Made by a program: the position numbers and the translations under genes. A stretch of DNA of 64,000 nucleotides from an uncultured Clostridia bacterium. GTDB taxonomy: Bacteria > Bacillota > Clostridia > Christensenellales > UBA1242. Location: NCBI GenBank assembly GCA_944383685.1, contig CALWQM010000005.1, positions 20,619 to 84,618 of the forward strand, given 5' to 3'. The notes beneath the pieces are model-generated. The model worked only from the letters and a program-made list of their open reading frames with translations, did not search any database and was not told where the DNA came from. Positions 25,839 through 34,751 of the stretch are shown here, in pieces (positions within the stretch are counted from its first letter, which is position 1; each line of letters opens with the position of its first letter).

Positions 25839-26348
25839 TTATTCAAAAAATTCTTTTGGATATTCCACTGTGGCATTAAGTTTTTCCTTGTTATGATGTA
25901 AGCTTAAAGCCATAAAGTTTTTGCTTGGAACTTTGAAAGGTGAATTGATACCCAAATCTTTTGACGGTGAAAAACCAAATTTTGGATAATATTTTTCACT
26001 CCCAAGAACCACCACATAATTGTAGCCAAGTTCTTTTGCAATTTTAAGGCCCTGCCTAATTAATAATGTTCCAAGGCGCCTATGTTGATATTTTGGAAGA
26101 ACAGCAAGTGGGGCGAGGGATAAGCCTTTTTCTTTGCCAATCTTGTTTTTTGTGAACATAATGTATGCAACAATTTCTCCTTCTTCTTCACAAACAAGGG
26201 AAAGTTCGTTGATGTATGCTTCACTTTTTCTTAAATTATTGACAAGGTTCTGTTCATTTCCATCACTATGTTCAGCCAATGAAAAGGCAATTTTTATTAC
26301 ATCATAAATTTGTTTAAAATCTTCCTCTTTTTCTTTTCTAATCTTCAT
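25839..26348 (-). CDS. GNAT N-acetyltransferase, YhbS-like
   Basis: The protein has 169 residues. The GNAT core is visible: an LAPLAVLP strand is followed by the acetyl-CoA loop with the pattern Q-x-R-x-L-G-T (QHRRLGTLLIRQG), then the V-V-L-G-S-E-K-Y-Y-P-K-F-G-F segment typical of the YhbS group. The substrate is unknown. It is the last gene of the minus-strand set that includes YhhN, the lipase and glpK, starting 12 bp after the YhhN stop, so co-transcription is likely. Confidence 0.85.
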   Translation of the reverse strand: MKIRKEKEEDFKQIYDVIKIAFSLAEHSDGNEQNLVNNLRKSEAYINELSLVCEEEGEIVAYIMFTKNKIGKEKGLSLAPLAVLPKYQHRRLGTLLIRQGLKIAKELGYNYVVVLGSEKYYPKFGFSPSKDLGINSPFKVPSKNFMALSLHHNKEKLNATVEYPKEFFE

Positions 26349-26360
26349 GCTTCCCTTCTA

Positions 26361-27059
26361 TTACAAACCAAAAAGCATGAAAAGTGCAAACATGATTTGA
26401 GCAAGATAATATGCAATATGGTTGATGTAGATGAATATTTTTTGGTCTTTTCCACCAAAGTATTGCATTGAAAGAATTAAATCTGAGAATAAGAATACCA
26501 ACATACCTGCTGCAAATATCCAGAAGATTGGGTTGTATATTGCAACAAAAACTGAATAGAAGAACATAAATGTTAAGATAATGCTGTATCCAATAACTGC
26601 CCATTTAACTTTTCCAAAATCCATTCCCATTTTCTTTGATGAAAATAATATTACAAGAGTCATCAAAACTGCAAGCAAAAGTGCAACAGGAATTGCCCAT
26701 GCAACACTTGCTTGGTTAGATTCAAGATTAATTAAAAGTGTTGCCACAAAGTAGAAAACATGTCCAACTGCGAAGGATGCTGTTCCAGAAAGGAAAAGTG
26801 CATCATTTTTTTCAGGATACATAACTTTGAGGTCAAGAATAATGTCGCCTGCAAGTCCGCAAATTAAACCAACCAAAATTAAAATTCCAATTGTTGAAAA
26901 ACCATTAAGTTTTAATGCAATTATGCCTGAAAATATAAAACATAGAGAAGCCAAGGTTTTAAGTGTTAAAGAGTAAAAAGTTGCTTTTTGACTTCTAAAC
27001 ACACAAAAGACTATGCAAAAAATCATTGATAAAACTGCAAAAATTATACTTCCTATCAT
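26361..27059 (-). CDS. YhhN (TMEM86) family membrane protein, possible lysoplasmalogenase
   Basis: This 232-residue protein has about eight hydrophobic helices. Family signatures seen are GLAGDIILDL near residue 87, an LSGTASFAVGHVFY segment near 109 and an FLFSDLILS segment near 187. The acidic residues in these segments are the presumed active site of YhhN/TMEM86 proteins, some of which hydrolyse the vinyl-ether bond of lysoplasmalogens. Plasmalogens are common in anaerobic Clostridia, and the neighbours are a lysophospholipase-like hydrolase and glycerol kinase. A joint role in ether- or glycerolipid turnover is a plausible inference. Nine bases separate it from the upstream lipase gene. 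Confidence 0.8.
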   Translation of the reverse strand: MIGSIIFAVLSMIFCIVFCVFRSQKATFYSLTLKTLASLCFIFSGIIALKLNGFSTIGILILVGLICGLAGDIILDLKVMYPEKNDALFLSGTASFAVGHVFYFVATLLINLESNQASVAWAIPVALLLAVLMTLVILFSSKKMGMDFGKVKWAVIGYSIILTFMFFYSVFVAIYNPIFWIFAAGMLVFLFSDLILSMQYFGGKDQKIFIYINHIAYYLAQIMFALFMLFGL

Positions 27060-27067
27060 ACTTCCTC

Positions 27068-28519
27068 CTAATCTTCATAAAAATTCAAAACATCTTGATA
27101 TACTTCGTCTTTGTTGAGTTCGTTGAGAAGTTCATGTCTGCATTCTGGGTAAATTTTACATCTTGAATCAATATTGTTACTTAAATATAATTTGTTTAAC
27201 TTAACAACTTGTTTTCCACATGAACCAACTGGGTCTTTTGCACCTGCAATCAAGAAGATTTTCTTGTTGCCTATTTTGTTGATTCCTTTGTTAACTTTTT
27301 TCATGTTTGTTAACATGCTTTTATAGAAACCAAATGGGAAATTTCCACCACAATATTCATCTTCTTTATATCTTTTGATTACTTCATTGTCTCTTGAAAG
27401 CCAGTTGCCATGTTCAAAGCCTTTGCCATATTTTTTAATGCTCATTTTTTCAACAAGTCCGGCATTTGAATTGTCGTTTTTGAAAAGGGAAATAAGTTTT
27501 GCAAATGAGCCACCTGATTTCATTATTCCACTTGAACCATTTGCCGTTCCACAAAGCACACATTTTTCAACTATATCTGTGTTTTGGATGATTGATTGAC
27601 ACACCATTGAACCATATGAATGCCCAAAGAGATAAACTGGGAGGTTGTAGGCATCTTTGATTTTTTCTATCATAACAATTTCATCTTGCACAGTTTCTTG
27701 ATATATATCATTTTCACCAAACCCAAACTTTTTATCTATTGCTGTGTGGCCATGACCTCTTAAATCGTTTGCAATAACAATGTAGCCATGTTGATTTAAG
27801 AAGGTTGCAAATTCTTCATATCTGCCTGCGTGTTCTTGCATTCCATGCACAATAAGCACAACCGCTTTTGCATTTTGAATTTTATCATAAACATAACTAT
27901 AAAGTTTTAAATGGTGATAACCTTCAACCAGCAAAACATCATAAGGTTCTTCTTGTTTAATTTCCTTTGGAGTCTCTTCCTTTTTGCTTGATTTTGAAGT
28001 TTTTGCTTTTGTGATTGCTCTTGGTTTTGTAGCCTTTTTTTCACTTGATTTTGCAGCTTTCTTTGTTGCCACTTTTTTAGGGGTTTCTTTTTCTTCTTGC
28101 TTTGTTTCTTCTTTCAAGTCTTCTTGTTTTTCTTCAACAACTTTTTTATTTTTTTTGTTATCGGTTTTTTTTGCGGCTGTTTTTGAAGTTTTAGCCTTTG
28201 AAGCCTTTTTCTCCTCTGCTGCCATAGTTACATTTTCAGCAGTATTCAATGTTTCAACATTTTCCTTGTTTTCAACTATAATCTCTGCTTTTTCTTCTAC
28301 CTTTTTGGTTGTTTTCTTTGCTGTCGTTTTTGGCTCAGCCTTCATGGCTTTTGAACTTTTGGTTGCACCTTTTGTTTTTGTTTCGGTTTTTGCCTTTTCA
28401 GTTGTCTTTTTCGTTGTTGCAGGTTTTTTGTTAGTTGTCACCTTTTTTTCGGTTTCAGTTTTTTTGGTTGTCTTTTTAGCACTTTCTTTTTTTGGCTTTT
28501 GTTCTTCCAATTCTTCCAT
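27068..28519 (-). CDS. Alpha/beta hydrolase, monoacylglycerol lipase / lysophospholipase type, with Lys/Ala-rich N-terminal tail
   Basis: The start is placed at the ATG ending at 28519 (MEELEEQ) because AAGGAGGG sits directly before it; a longer frame to 28564 overlaps glpK and lacks a site. This gives 483 residues. Residues 1 to about 205 are a low-complexity Lys/Thr/Ala/Glu region resembling histone H1-type tails. The rest is a Hydrolase_4 fold: LIVHGMQEHAGRYEEF (oxyanion region), NDLRGHGHT, nucleophile elbow GHSYGS, an acid in the AGAKDPVGS segment and a His in ECRHELLNE. It probably releases glycerol and fatty acid from monoacylglycerol or lysophospholipid. The ribosome binding site follows the glpK stop immediately, which suggests translational coupling. 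Confidence 0.85.
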   Translation of the reverse strand: MEELEEQKPKKESAKKTTKKTETEKKVTTNKKPATTKKTTEKAKTETKTKGATKSSKAMKAEPKTTAKKTTKKVEEKAEIIVENKENVETLNTAENVTMAAEEKKASKAKTSKTAAKKTDNKKNKKVVEEKQEDLKEETKQEEKETPKKVATKKAAKSSEKKATKPRAITKAKTSKSSKKEETPKEIKQEEPYDVLLVEGYHHLKLYSYVYDKIQNAKAVVLIVHGMQEHAGRYEEFATFLNQHGYIVIANDLRGHGHTAIDKKFGFGENDIYQETVQDEIVMIEKIKDAYNLPVYLFGHSYGSMVCQSIIQNTDIVEKCVLCGTANGSSGIMKSGGSFAKLISLFKNDNSNAGLVEKMSIKKYGKGFEHGNWLSRDNEVIKRYKEDEYCGGNFPFGFYKSMLTNMKKVNKGINKIGNKKIFLIAGAKDPVGSCGKQVVKLNKLYLSNNIDSRCKIYPECRHELLNELNKDEVYQDVLNFYED

Positions 28520-28529
28520 TTTTCCCTCC

Positions 28530-29984
28530 TTAAACTTTTTTAACGGCTTTTTGCCAGCCATCATAATATTTTTTTCTTTGCGCTTCTGTCATTTTAGGAC
28601 AAAAGACTTCTTTTCCACTTGTCAGTTTTTTAATTTTTTGCTTGTCAATTAGGTCAAGAGATAGCATTGCCACAAAGATTGTTCCCATCACGGTTGCTTC
28701 AATGTTTTTGCTTCTCACCACATCATGATTAAGCATATCAGCTAAAAATTGCAATAGGAAGTCGTTGTTGCTTCCTCCGCCATCTGCCGAGATGATGGAA
28801 AATTTGTGACCATCTTTTCGCATCTCATCAAAAACAGCTTTGGTGTTGTATGCCATACTTTCCAGCATTGCACGAACAATATGTTCTTTTTTTGTTGAGA
28901 AGGTAATTCCTGAAATCTCCCCACGAGCATCATTGTTCCAATAAGGTGCTCCAAGCCCAGTGAAGGCGGGAACAAAATAAACTCCATCATTATCTTCAAG
29001 GGATGAAGCCATGTGACTTGTTTCACGCACTTCATCAAAAAGGTTAAGGTTATGTTTCAAAAAGTTAAGTCCACTGCAAGCACTGTAAATGCTTCCTTCA
29101 ACGGCATATTCTGTTTTGCCATTTAATGTTGAAGCCACAGTGAGCAAAAGTTTTTCTGGCTTTTTGTCAATTTTTTCACCAATATTTGTGAGTATAAAGC
29201 CACCAGTTCCATAAGTCACTTTTGTGCTTCCGTAATCTATTGCACCTTGTCCAATCATGCTTGATTGTTGGTCGCCAATCATGGAGCAAAGTGGTGCATC
29301 AAAGAATTTTTTGCAAAATCCAAATTTAGCATCACTCGGCATGATTTTTGGCAAACTCTCTTTTGGAATTTTGAAAAAGTTTAAAAGTTCATCGTCCCAA
29401 TCAAGAGTTTTAATGTTCATAAGCATTGTTCTGCTTGCATTTGTGGTGTCGGTAACAAAATTTCCTGTTAGGTTATATGCCAAGAATGAGTCAATTGTTC
29501 CAAAACAAAGGTCACCACTTTTTGCAAGTTTTTTCGCATCCTTAACATTATCTAAAATCCATTTCATTTTGGATGCACTGAAATATGGGTCAGGGATAAG
29601 CCCTGTTTTTTCTTTTATCATTTCCTTAACAGAAAGAGGCAAAGATTTTATATATTTTGTTGTTCTTCTGCATTGCCAAACAATGGCATGATAAATTGGC
29701 TTTTTTGTTTTTCTATCCCATGCAACAACAGTTTCCCTTTGGTTTGTTATTCCAACACCGCATAGTTCACCTTTTTGAACTTTGTTTCTGGTTAAAACTG
29801 TTTTTGATGTGGAAAGAATGGCATTAAGAATTTCCAAAGCATCTTGTTCAACATATCCACTTTCAGGATAAAACTGTTTGAAGGTTTTGTTTTGAATATC
29901 AACAATTTGATGTTTATCAATATCATAAAGGACACTTCTTGCACTGGTTGTGCCTTCGTCGAGCCCCAAAATAAATCTTCTCAT
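28530..29984 (-). CDS. glpK: Glycerol kinase
   Basis: The start is the ATG at 29984 (MRRFILGLDEGTT), preceded by AAAGGAG; an upstream in-frame Met at 30014 has no site. The protein has 484 residues, slightly shorter than the usual 495-500. FGGY-kinase motifs are clear: DEGTTSARS at the N-terminus, TNQRET near 80, GDQQSSMIGQG near 240, the YGTGGF phosphate loop near 262 and ADGGGSNNDFLLQ near 395. It makes sn-glycerol-3-phosphate from glycerol and ATP. It is divergent from the glycerol-3-phosphate dehydrogenase operon, which would oxidise its product to dihydroxyacetone phosphate. Confidence 0.96.
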   Translation of the reverse strand: MRRFILGLDEGTTSARSVLYDIDKHQIVDIQNKTFKQFYPESGYVEQDALEILNAILSTSKTVLTRNKVQKGELCGVGITNQRETVVAWDRKTKKPIYHAIVWQCRRTTKYIKSLPLSVKEMIKEKTGLIPDPYFSASKMKWILDNVKDAKKLAKSGDLCFGTIDSFLAYNLTGNFVTDTTNASRTMLMNIKTLDWDDELLNFFKIPKESLPKIMPSDAKFGFCKKFFDAPLCSMIGDQQSSMIGQGAIDYGSTKVTYGTGGFILTNIGEKIDKKPEKLLLTVASTLNGKTEYAVEGSIYSACSGLNFLKHNLNLFDEVRETSHMASSLEDNDGVYFVPAFTGLGAPYWNNDARGEISGITFSTKKEHIVRAMLESMAYNTKAVFDEMRKDGHKFSIISADGGGSNNDFLLQFLADMLNHDVVRSKNIEATVMGTIFVAMLSLDLIDKQKIKKLTSGKEVFCPKMTEAQRKKYYDGWQKAVKKV

Positions 29985-30059
29985 AATGCTCCTTTTCAAT
30001 AAGTATTTTAGCACAATTAAAAAAAATTAGGAAACAAATTGCTTATCTTTTTGTTTTAA

Positions 30060-30088
30060 TTGACAAAGAATTTTTAAAAAAGTAAAAT
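30060..30088 (+). promoter_or_regulatory. Sigma-A promoter of the glycerol-3-phosphate dehydrogenase operon
   Basis: TTGACA (30060-30065) and TAAAAT (30083-30088) are separated by exactly 17 bp in the divergent region between glpK and the dehydrogenase operon. Confidence 0.75.
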
Positions 30089-30141
30089 TATTTATGATAA
30101 CAAGAACAACAGAAGTATTCTTTATAAGAAAGGGAGAGTTA

Positions 30142-31557
30142 ATGAAAGAATTTTATGATGTTGCCGTGATTGGTGGTGGCGTTGTTGGGTGCTCAGTTTT
30201 CAACAAACTTATCCGCCTTGGAAAAAGTGTTGTGCTGATTGATAAAGCAGCAGATGTTGCAACAGGTGCAAGCAAGGCAAACAGTGGGCTTATTCATGCA
30301 GGGTATGACCCAGCGCCAAACACTTTGAAAGCAAAACTTAATGTTGAAGGGAGTAAACTTTATCCTTCAATTTGCAAAAGATTGAGTGTTCCTTTAAAAA
30401 CAGTGGGAGCACTTGTTGTTGGTGACGACATTGAAAAAATCAAAAATTTGCATGAAAGAGGGATAACAAACGGGGTTGAAGGGCTTTCTATTTTAAGTAG
30501 GAAAGAACTTCTTAAAATTATTCCAGATCTTCAAGAGCATATAACCTGTGGACTTCAAGCAAAGACTGCCGCACTTATAAGCCCATATTATTTCACAATT
30601 TCAATTTGTGATGAGGGAATATTAAATGGCGGAGAAGTTTATCTTGAACAAGACATAAAAAGTGTTAAGAAAGAAAAGGAATATTTTGTTATTAAAACAG
30701 AAAACAATGTTTTTAAAGTTAAAAATGTTGTCAACAGTGCTGGGGCTGGCTATAATGATGTGGCAAAACTTCTTGGCAGTGAAAGTTATGACATTAAATT
30801 TGCACGAGGAGAGTATTTTGTCTTTTCAAAGACTTCAACCACCAAAGTTCCTTGCACAATTTTTCCTTTGCCAACTGCAAGAGGTAAAGGCGTGCTTTTA
30901 ACCCCAACAGTGGATGGAAATTATCTTGTTGGTCCAACAAGCATTGAAAGTGATGACAGAACTGTCACAACAGATGCTGGACTTAATGAGATTAAAGAAA
31001 AGGCAAAACTCATTTTAAAAGATGTCAATTTCAAAAATGCTATAAGGGAGTTTTCTGGAATAAGGACAATTTGTGGTGATGACTTCATTATTGAGAAAAG
31101 CAAAAAGAGGAAAGGGGTTGTCAACCTTGCTGGAATTTGTTCGCCAGGGCTTTCAAGCGCACCTGCCATTGCAAATATGGTGGCAAAGCTTTTGGGATAT
31201 AATGAAGAAGAAAGAAAAAATTTAAAGAAACTTAAACCATATAAGATGTTTAAGGACATGACCCAAGAAGAACAACAAAAAGTGCTTAAAAAAGATAAAA
31301 ATTATGGACAAGTTGTTTGTAAGTGTGAAAAGATAACAAGAGGGGATATTATTCAGGCTCTTAACAGACCTCTTAAAATTCGTTCTGTGGACGGTGTGAA
31401 AAGAAGGACAAATGCTGGCATGGGAATTTGCCAAGGCGGTTTTTGTTTCACAAAAGTTGTCAATTTAATTAAAGAGCAAAGAAAGATTAGATATGAAGAT
31501 GTTTTGAAAGAAAACCGTGGAAGCGAAGTTGCTCTTGGTGACATAAGAGAGGTGTAA
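30142..31557 (+). CDS. FAD-dependent glycerol-3-phosphate dehydrogenase with C-terminal BFD-like [2Fe-2S] domain
   Basis: The start is the ATG at 30142, with GGGAGA just upstream; the frame extends 16 codons further up without a ribosome site. The protein has 471 residues. The dinucleotide-binding motif is IGGGVVGCSVF, and a GASKANSGLIHAGYDP segment follows, typical of the DAO/GlpA family. The C-terminal 80 residues hold four Cys (VCKCE and GMGICQGGFC) in the BFD-like Fe-S arrangement. It oxidises glycerol-3-phosphate to dihydroxyacetone phosphate in the anaerobic GlpA-type system. The stop is one base from the next ATG, so the operon is tightly packed. Confidence 0.88.
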   Translation: MKEFYDVAVIGGGVVGCSVFNKLIRLGKSVVLIDKAADVATGASKANSGLIHAGYDPAPNTLKAKLNVEGSKLYPSICKRLSVPLKTVGALVVGDDIEKIKNLHERGITNGVEGLSILSRKELLKIIPDLQEHITCGLQAKTAALISPYYFTISICDEGILNGGEVYLEQDIKSVKKEKEYFVIKTENNVFKVKNVVNSAGAGYNDVAKLLGSESYDIKFARGEYFVFSKTSTTKVPCTIFPLPTARGKGVLLTPTVDGNYLVGPTSIESDDRTVTTDAGLNEIKEKAKLILKDVNFKNAIREFSGIRTICGDDFIIEKSKKRKGVVNLAGICSPGLSSAPAIANMVAKLLGYNEEERKNLKKLKPYKMFKDMTQEEQQKVLKKDKNYGQVVCKCEKITRGDIIQALNRPLKIRSVDGVKRRTNAGMGICQGGFCFTKVVNLIKEQRKIRYEDVLKENRGSEVALGDIREV

Positions 31558-31558
31558 G

Positions 31559-32776
31559 ATGAGAACAGATGTTTTGGTTATTGGCGGTGGCCCAGCTGGC
31601 ATGAGTGCAGCCCTTTCTGCTTCGCAAAATGGAAGCAAAGTTGTTATTGTGGAGAGAGATGCAATTTTGGGCGGAATATTAAATCAGTGCATTCACAATG
31701 GCTTTGGGCTACATTATTTTAATGAAGAATTAACTGGACCTGAGTTTGCTCATCGTTTCAGGAAAATGGTGGAAGCGGACAAAAACATCAAGGTCTTAAC
31801 AAACACCTTGGTAACAGAGTTTAAAAATAAAAAAGTTGTTGTTATGGGAGCCAATGGAACAGAAGAAATCTCTTGCAAGGCATGTGTTATTGCCATGGGT
31901 TGCAGAGAGAGAACTGCTGGCAACATTTCTTTAAATGGAACTCGACCAATGGGGGTGCTTACTGCTGGAACTGCACAAAAAATGGTGAATATTGACGGCA
32001 AAATGGTGGGCAAAGATATTGTGATTTTAGGAAGCGGAGATATTGGGCTTATCATGGCAAGAAGATTGACTCTTGAAGGAGCAAAAGTGCATGCCGTCCT
32101 TGAGATCAACCCAACAAGCAGTGGGCTTCGCAGAAATATTTTGCAGTGCTTAGATGATTTTAACATTCCACTTTTATATAACACAACAATCTTTGAAGTT
32201 GTTGGCAAAGATAGAGTTGAAGGTATTTACTATGGGCAAGTGGATGAACATTTTAACCACATTGAAAGCACAAGAAAATTTTTGAAATGTGACACAGTCA
32301 TTTTGTCGGTTGGGCTTATCCCAGAAATGCAATATCTTCAAGATGTGCCAATCAACCCAAAAACAAATGGTGCTTTTGTTAACGAGCATTATCAAACAAA
32401 CAAGCCTTGGCTCTTTTCATGTGGAAATATTTTACATGTGCATGACCTTGTGGATAATGTGGCACTTGAAGGGAAACAAGTTGGACTTTTTGCAAGTTTG
32501 TATGCAAAACAACAACTTAATGAAGGAAATTTGATTAAGGTAAGCCATTCACAAGATTTTGCTTACATTTTGCCTTACACACTTTTTGAAGGGGAAGAAG
32601 ATGTTGAAATGAAATTTCGCTTGAAGAACAAAATTGTAAGAAAATGGATAGTTGCAAAAAGCCAAGGAAAAGAAATTGCCAAAAAATTTGTGCTTGCTGG
32701 TGTGCCTGGTGAAATGATGACCTTTACTCTTTCAAAGAAAGATGTCAAAGGTGAATTGACGTTTGTGGTTCAGTGA
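31559..32776 (+). CDS. FAD/NAD(P)-dependent oxidoreductase, second subunit of the glycerol-3-phosphate dehydrogenase cluster
   Basis: This 405-residue protein has two Rossmann motifs: IGGGPAGMSAALSA at the N-terminus for FAD, and VILGSGDIGLIMARR near residue 160 for NAD(P)H. It also has a CRERTAGN motif near 118. In Clostridia this flavoprotein is regularly found between the GlpA-like dehydrogenase and a DUF1667 protein, as here. I infer that it passes electrons from the GlpA-like subunit onward. It overlaps nothing upstream, being separated by a single base. Confidence 0.85.
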   Translation: MRTDVLVIGGGPAGMSAALSASQNGSKVVIVERDAILGGILNQCIHNGFGLHYFNEELTGPEFAHRFRKMVEADKNIKVLTNTLVTEFKNKKVVVMGANGTEEISCKACVIAMGCRERTAGNISLNGTRPMGVLTAGTAQKMVNIDGKMVGKDIVILGSGDIGLIMARRLTLEGAKVHAVLEINPTSSGLRRNILQCLDDFNIPLLYNTTIFEVVGKDRVEGIYYGQVDEHFNHIESTRKFLKCDTVILSVGLIPEMQYLQDVPINPKTNGAFVNEHYQTNKPWLFSCGNILHVHDLVDNVALEGKQVGLFASLYAKQQLNEGNLIKVSHSQDFAYILPYTLFEGEEDVEMKFRLKNKIVRKWIVAKSQGKEIAKKFVLAGVPGEMMTFTLSKKDVKGELTFVVQ

Positions 32777-32783
32777 GGTGAGT

Positions 32784-33125
32784 ATGGAAAAAAGAGAAAT
32801 GACATGTATCATGTGTCCACTTGGTTGCAGTTTGGTGGTGACAAAAGATGGCGACAAAATTGAAGTCACTGGCAACAACTGTCAAAGGGGAGTTATTTTT
32901 GCAAAAGAAGAGCTTACCTGCCCAATGCGCATTGTGACAAGTTCTGTGAAAACTGCTGAGGGAGTAAGAGCTTGCAAAACCAGCAAACCAGTTCCAAAAG
33001 CAATGATTTTTGATGTCATGAAAGAAATTGAAAAACTAAGGCTTAAAAAGGTTAAGTTTGGAGATGTTGTTATTCATAATGTGCTTAACACTGGTGCAGA
33101 CATAGTGATAACAGCAAATGAATAA
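32784..33125 (+). CDS. DUF1667 Cys-rich protein, third member of the glycerol-3-phosphate dehydrogenase cluster
   Basis: The start is set at the ATG at 32784 (MEKREMTCIMCPLGC), which has an AGGTGAG site overlapping the preceding stop; the longer frame from 32763 would start inside the upstream gene. The 113-residue protein has an N-terminal CxxCxxxC cluster and further Cys at GNNCQRG and LTCPM, which would suit an Fe-S or metal site. The family is linked to the two flavoproteins before it. Its exact biochemical role is not established. Confidence 0.85.
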   Translation: MEKREMTCIMCPLGCSLVVTKDGDKIEVTGNNCQRGVIFAKEELTCPMRIVTSSVKTAEGVRACKTSKPVPKAMIFDVMKEIEKLRLKKVKFGDVVIHNVLNTGADIVITANE

Positions 33126-33188
33126 ATATAAAAGGGTAATTAAAAAAGCCACGTTGACTTTTAAAGCATTTTGTGATATAAACAAAAT

Positions 33189-33725
33189 ATGTTTGAAGAA
33201 GAAATAAGTTTAAAAAATCAAGAAGTTGTTTTTGTTAGCCTTATCAAAACAAAGGATAACTATATTTTCAGTGCCGTAACAAAAACAGGTGAGATTGTTG
33301 GAAAATGTGTTTTTGAAATTTGCACCCTTGAAGTTATACCTTTTAAAAATGGTCAAGATAAATTTTTGCTTAAAGAGAAGGATGAATTTAACGGAAATAT
33401 ATCTTCAAAAATTGTTAACTTAGATTTTTTAAAAGCAAATAATATTAAAGTTAATTCAAAAATAAATATTTGTAAATTAAATCAAATTGAAATTTCAAAT
33501 GAAAAGTTTTTCAAGGTTGGGCTTGGAACAACACTTGTTAAGAGAATGGAAAAGTTTGCGATTTCAAAAAATTGTAATGAGATTTATGGTTGGTTTTATC
33601 CCAATGGAAATTTTTGGCACGGAGCAAGCACTTTTTATTCAAAAAATGGTTTTTCTTTTAAGAAAGATGAAAACAATATGACAATCATTACAAAAAACAT
33701 TTCAAAAGTGAATGTTAAAGAATAA
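33189..33725 (+). CDS. GNAT-family acetyltransferase-like protein
   Basis: The protein has 178 residues. The C-terminal half has a GNAT-like acetyl-CoA loop (VGLGTTLVKRMEKFA, residues about 112-126), an EIYGWFYPNG strand and a FYSKNGFSF end motif. The N-terminal half is poorly conserved. No good ribosome binding site is visible 5' of the ATG at 33189, so the start is uncertain. It lies 63 bp after the dehydrogenase cluster and before a terminator, so it may be co-transcribed. Confidence 0.65.
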   Translation: MFEEEISLKNQEVVFVSLIKTKDNYIFSAVTKTGEIVGKCVFEICTLEVIPFKNGQDKFLLKEKDEFNGNISSKIVNLDFLKANNIKVNSKINICKLNQIEISNEKFFKVGLGTTLVKRMEKFAISKNCNEIYGWFYPNGNFWHGASTFYSKNGFSFKKDENNMTIITKNISKVNVKE

Positions 33726-33730
33726 AAAAT

Positions 33731-33764
33731 AAAAAAAGGACCTTAATTTAAAGGTTCTTTTTTT
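33731..33764. terminator. Bidirectional terminator
   Basis: AAAGGACCTT pairs with AAAGGTTCTTT (one G-T pair), with A and T tracts on both sides. It lies between convergent genes. Confidence 0.75.
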
Positions 33765-33782
33765 AATTGAAATTTATAATTT

Positions 33783-34592
33783 TTAGGATGTAAATTCATT
33801 GTCACGCAAACAGTTCATAATTATATTAAAACTTTTGTCTTCTTTCTTCATTTTAACTTTGTCAATTATATAGAAAGGCATGATGCTGACAAGCGCAATA
33901 ACTCCCACCAAAATGACGTAATCAAGAAGATATGAATACTCCCAATTTAAGAAGGCAAAGATGTCAAAAGGAAGCCCATTTTCCATAAGATATAAATAGT
34001 TTGCATCTTCCACCAATAAGTTTCCAATCATTGACCAACAAGCAATAAGGAAAATACCTAAAAATGCCTGCCAAAAATCTTTAACTCTAACTTTGTAATA
34101 GCCAGTTGCAATGCAAGCCATAACCACTGTTGGCATAATGAAATGAAGAAGTAAACTTTCAATATGAAGGAAGGATAAAGTTAAAAGGTAATAATAATCA
34201 CCAAAAAGGAAGGTTAAAAAACCACCAAAGAATGTGACTGTTAAGATTGCAAGAAACCCCTTTTTAATTTTGAATAGGTAAAAAATTGGAAAAACAAAAC
34301 TCATAAGGTGACATAGGTGCCAAGGCAAAACTTCCACAAAGGTTTGTTTACCACTGATAAGTAAAAGTGCCATTCTAAAAATTCTAAAAAACACCATCAC
34401 AAAGCAAAGCACAGTTGTAAGTTTAAGGGCAAAGTTTTTATATTTTTTGAAAAGAAAAAATGAGCCGACAATCCAAGCAATAAGAAGGACAAGTAAAGTG
34501 ATGTGCAAAGGACACCAATGCCCAGGACCATCTCCCATCACTTCGGTGTTTTCAACAAGCCAATCATAGAAAGTGAAAACAGCATTTAACAT
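33783..34592 (-). CDS. YwaF-like (TIGR02206) integral membrane protein, copy 1
   Basis: This 269-residue protein has about seven membrane helices. It carries a PWHLCHL segment near residue 90, which matches the P-[LF]-[HQ]-[LF]-C signature shared with the proteins encoded at 36988 and 37769. An H-W-C-P-L-H motif lies near the N-terminus (residues 25-30). The C-terminal tail is charged and ends in a KSFNIIMNCLR segment that parallels the DSFEIIMHTI end of the 36988 protein. The function is not known. It is transcribed alone, opposite to its paralogues. Confidence 0.65.
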   Translation of the reverse strand: MLNAVFTFYDWLVENTEVMGDGPGHWCPLHITLLVLLIAWIVGSFFLFKKYKNFALKLTTVLCFVMVFFRIFRMALLLISGKQTFVEVLPWHLCHLMSFVFPIFYLFKIKKGFLAILTVTFFGGFLTFLFGDYYYLLTLSFLHIESLLLHFIMPTVVMACIATGYYKVRVKDFWQAFLGIFLIACWSMIGNLLVEDANYLYLMENGLPFDIFAFLNWEYSYLLDYVILVGVIALVSIMPFYIIDKVKMKKEDKSFNIIMNCLRDNEFTS

Positions 34593-34751
34593 CTTATCTC
34601 TCCAAAAGTATATTTATCTGCCAAATAAAATATAACAAAAATAAAAGTTGTTTAAATTATTATACTTTTAATGACAAAAAAAGTAAAGAAAAAGGTAAAA
34701 TCATTTTCTTATTTTTAAATTACATGATATAATCTTTTTGAGGTATCAAAA

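Noticed and set aside
27984-28652. 222-residue plus-strand frame rich in Phe, Ser and Val
   Set aside because: It is the antisense reading of the Lys/Ala-rich tail of the lipase and the glpK end, with no ribosome site or family match.
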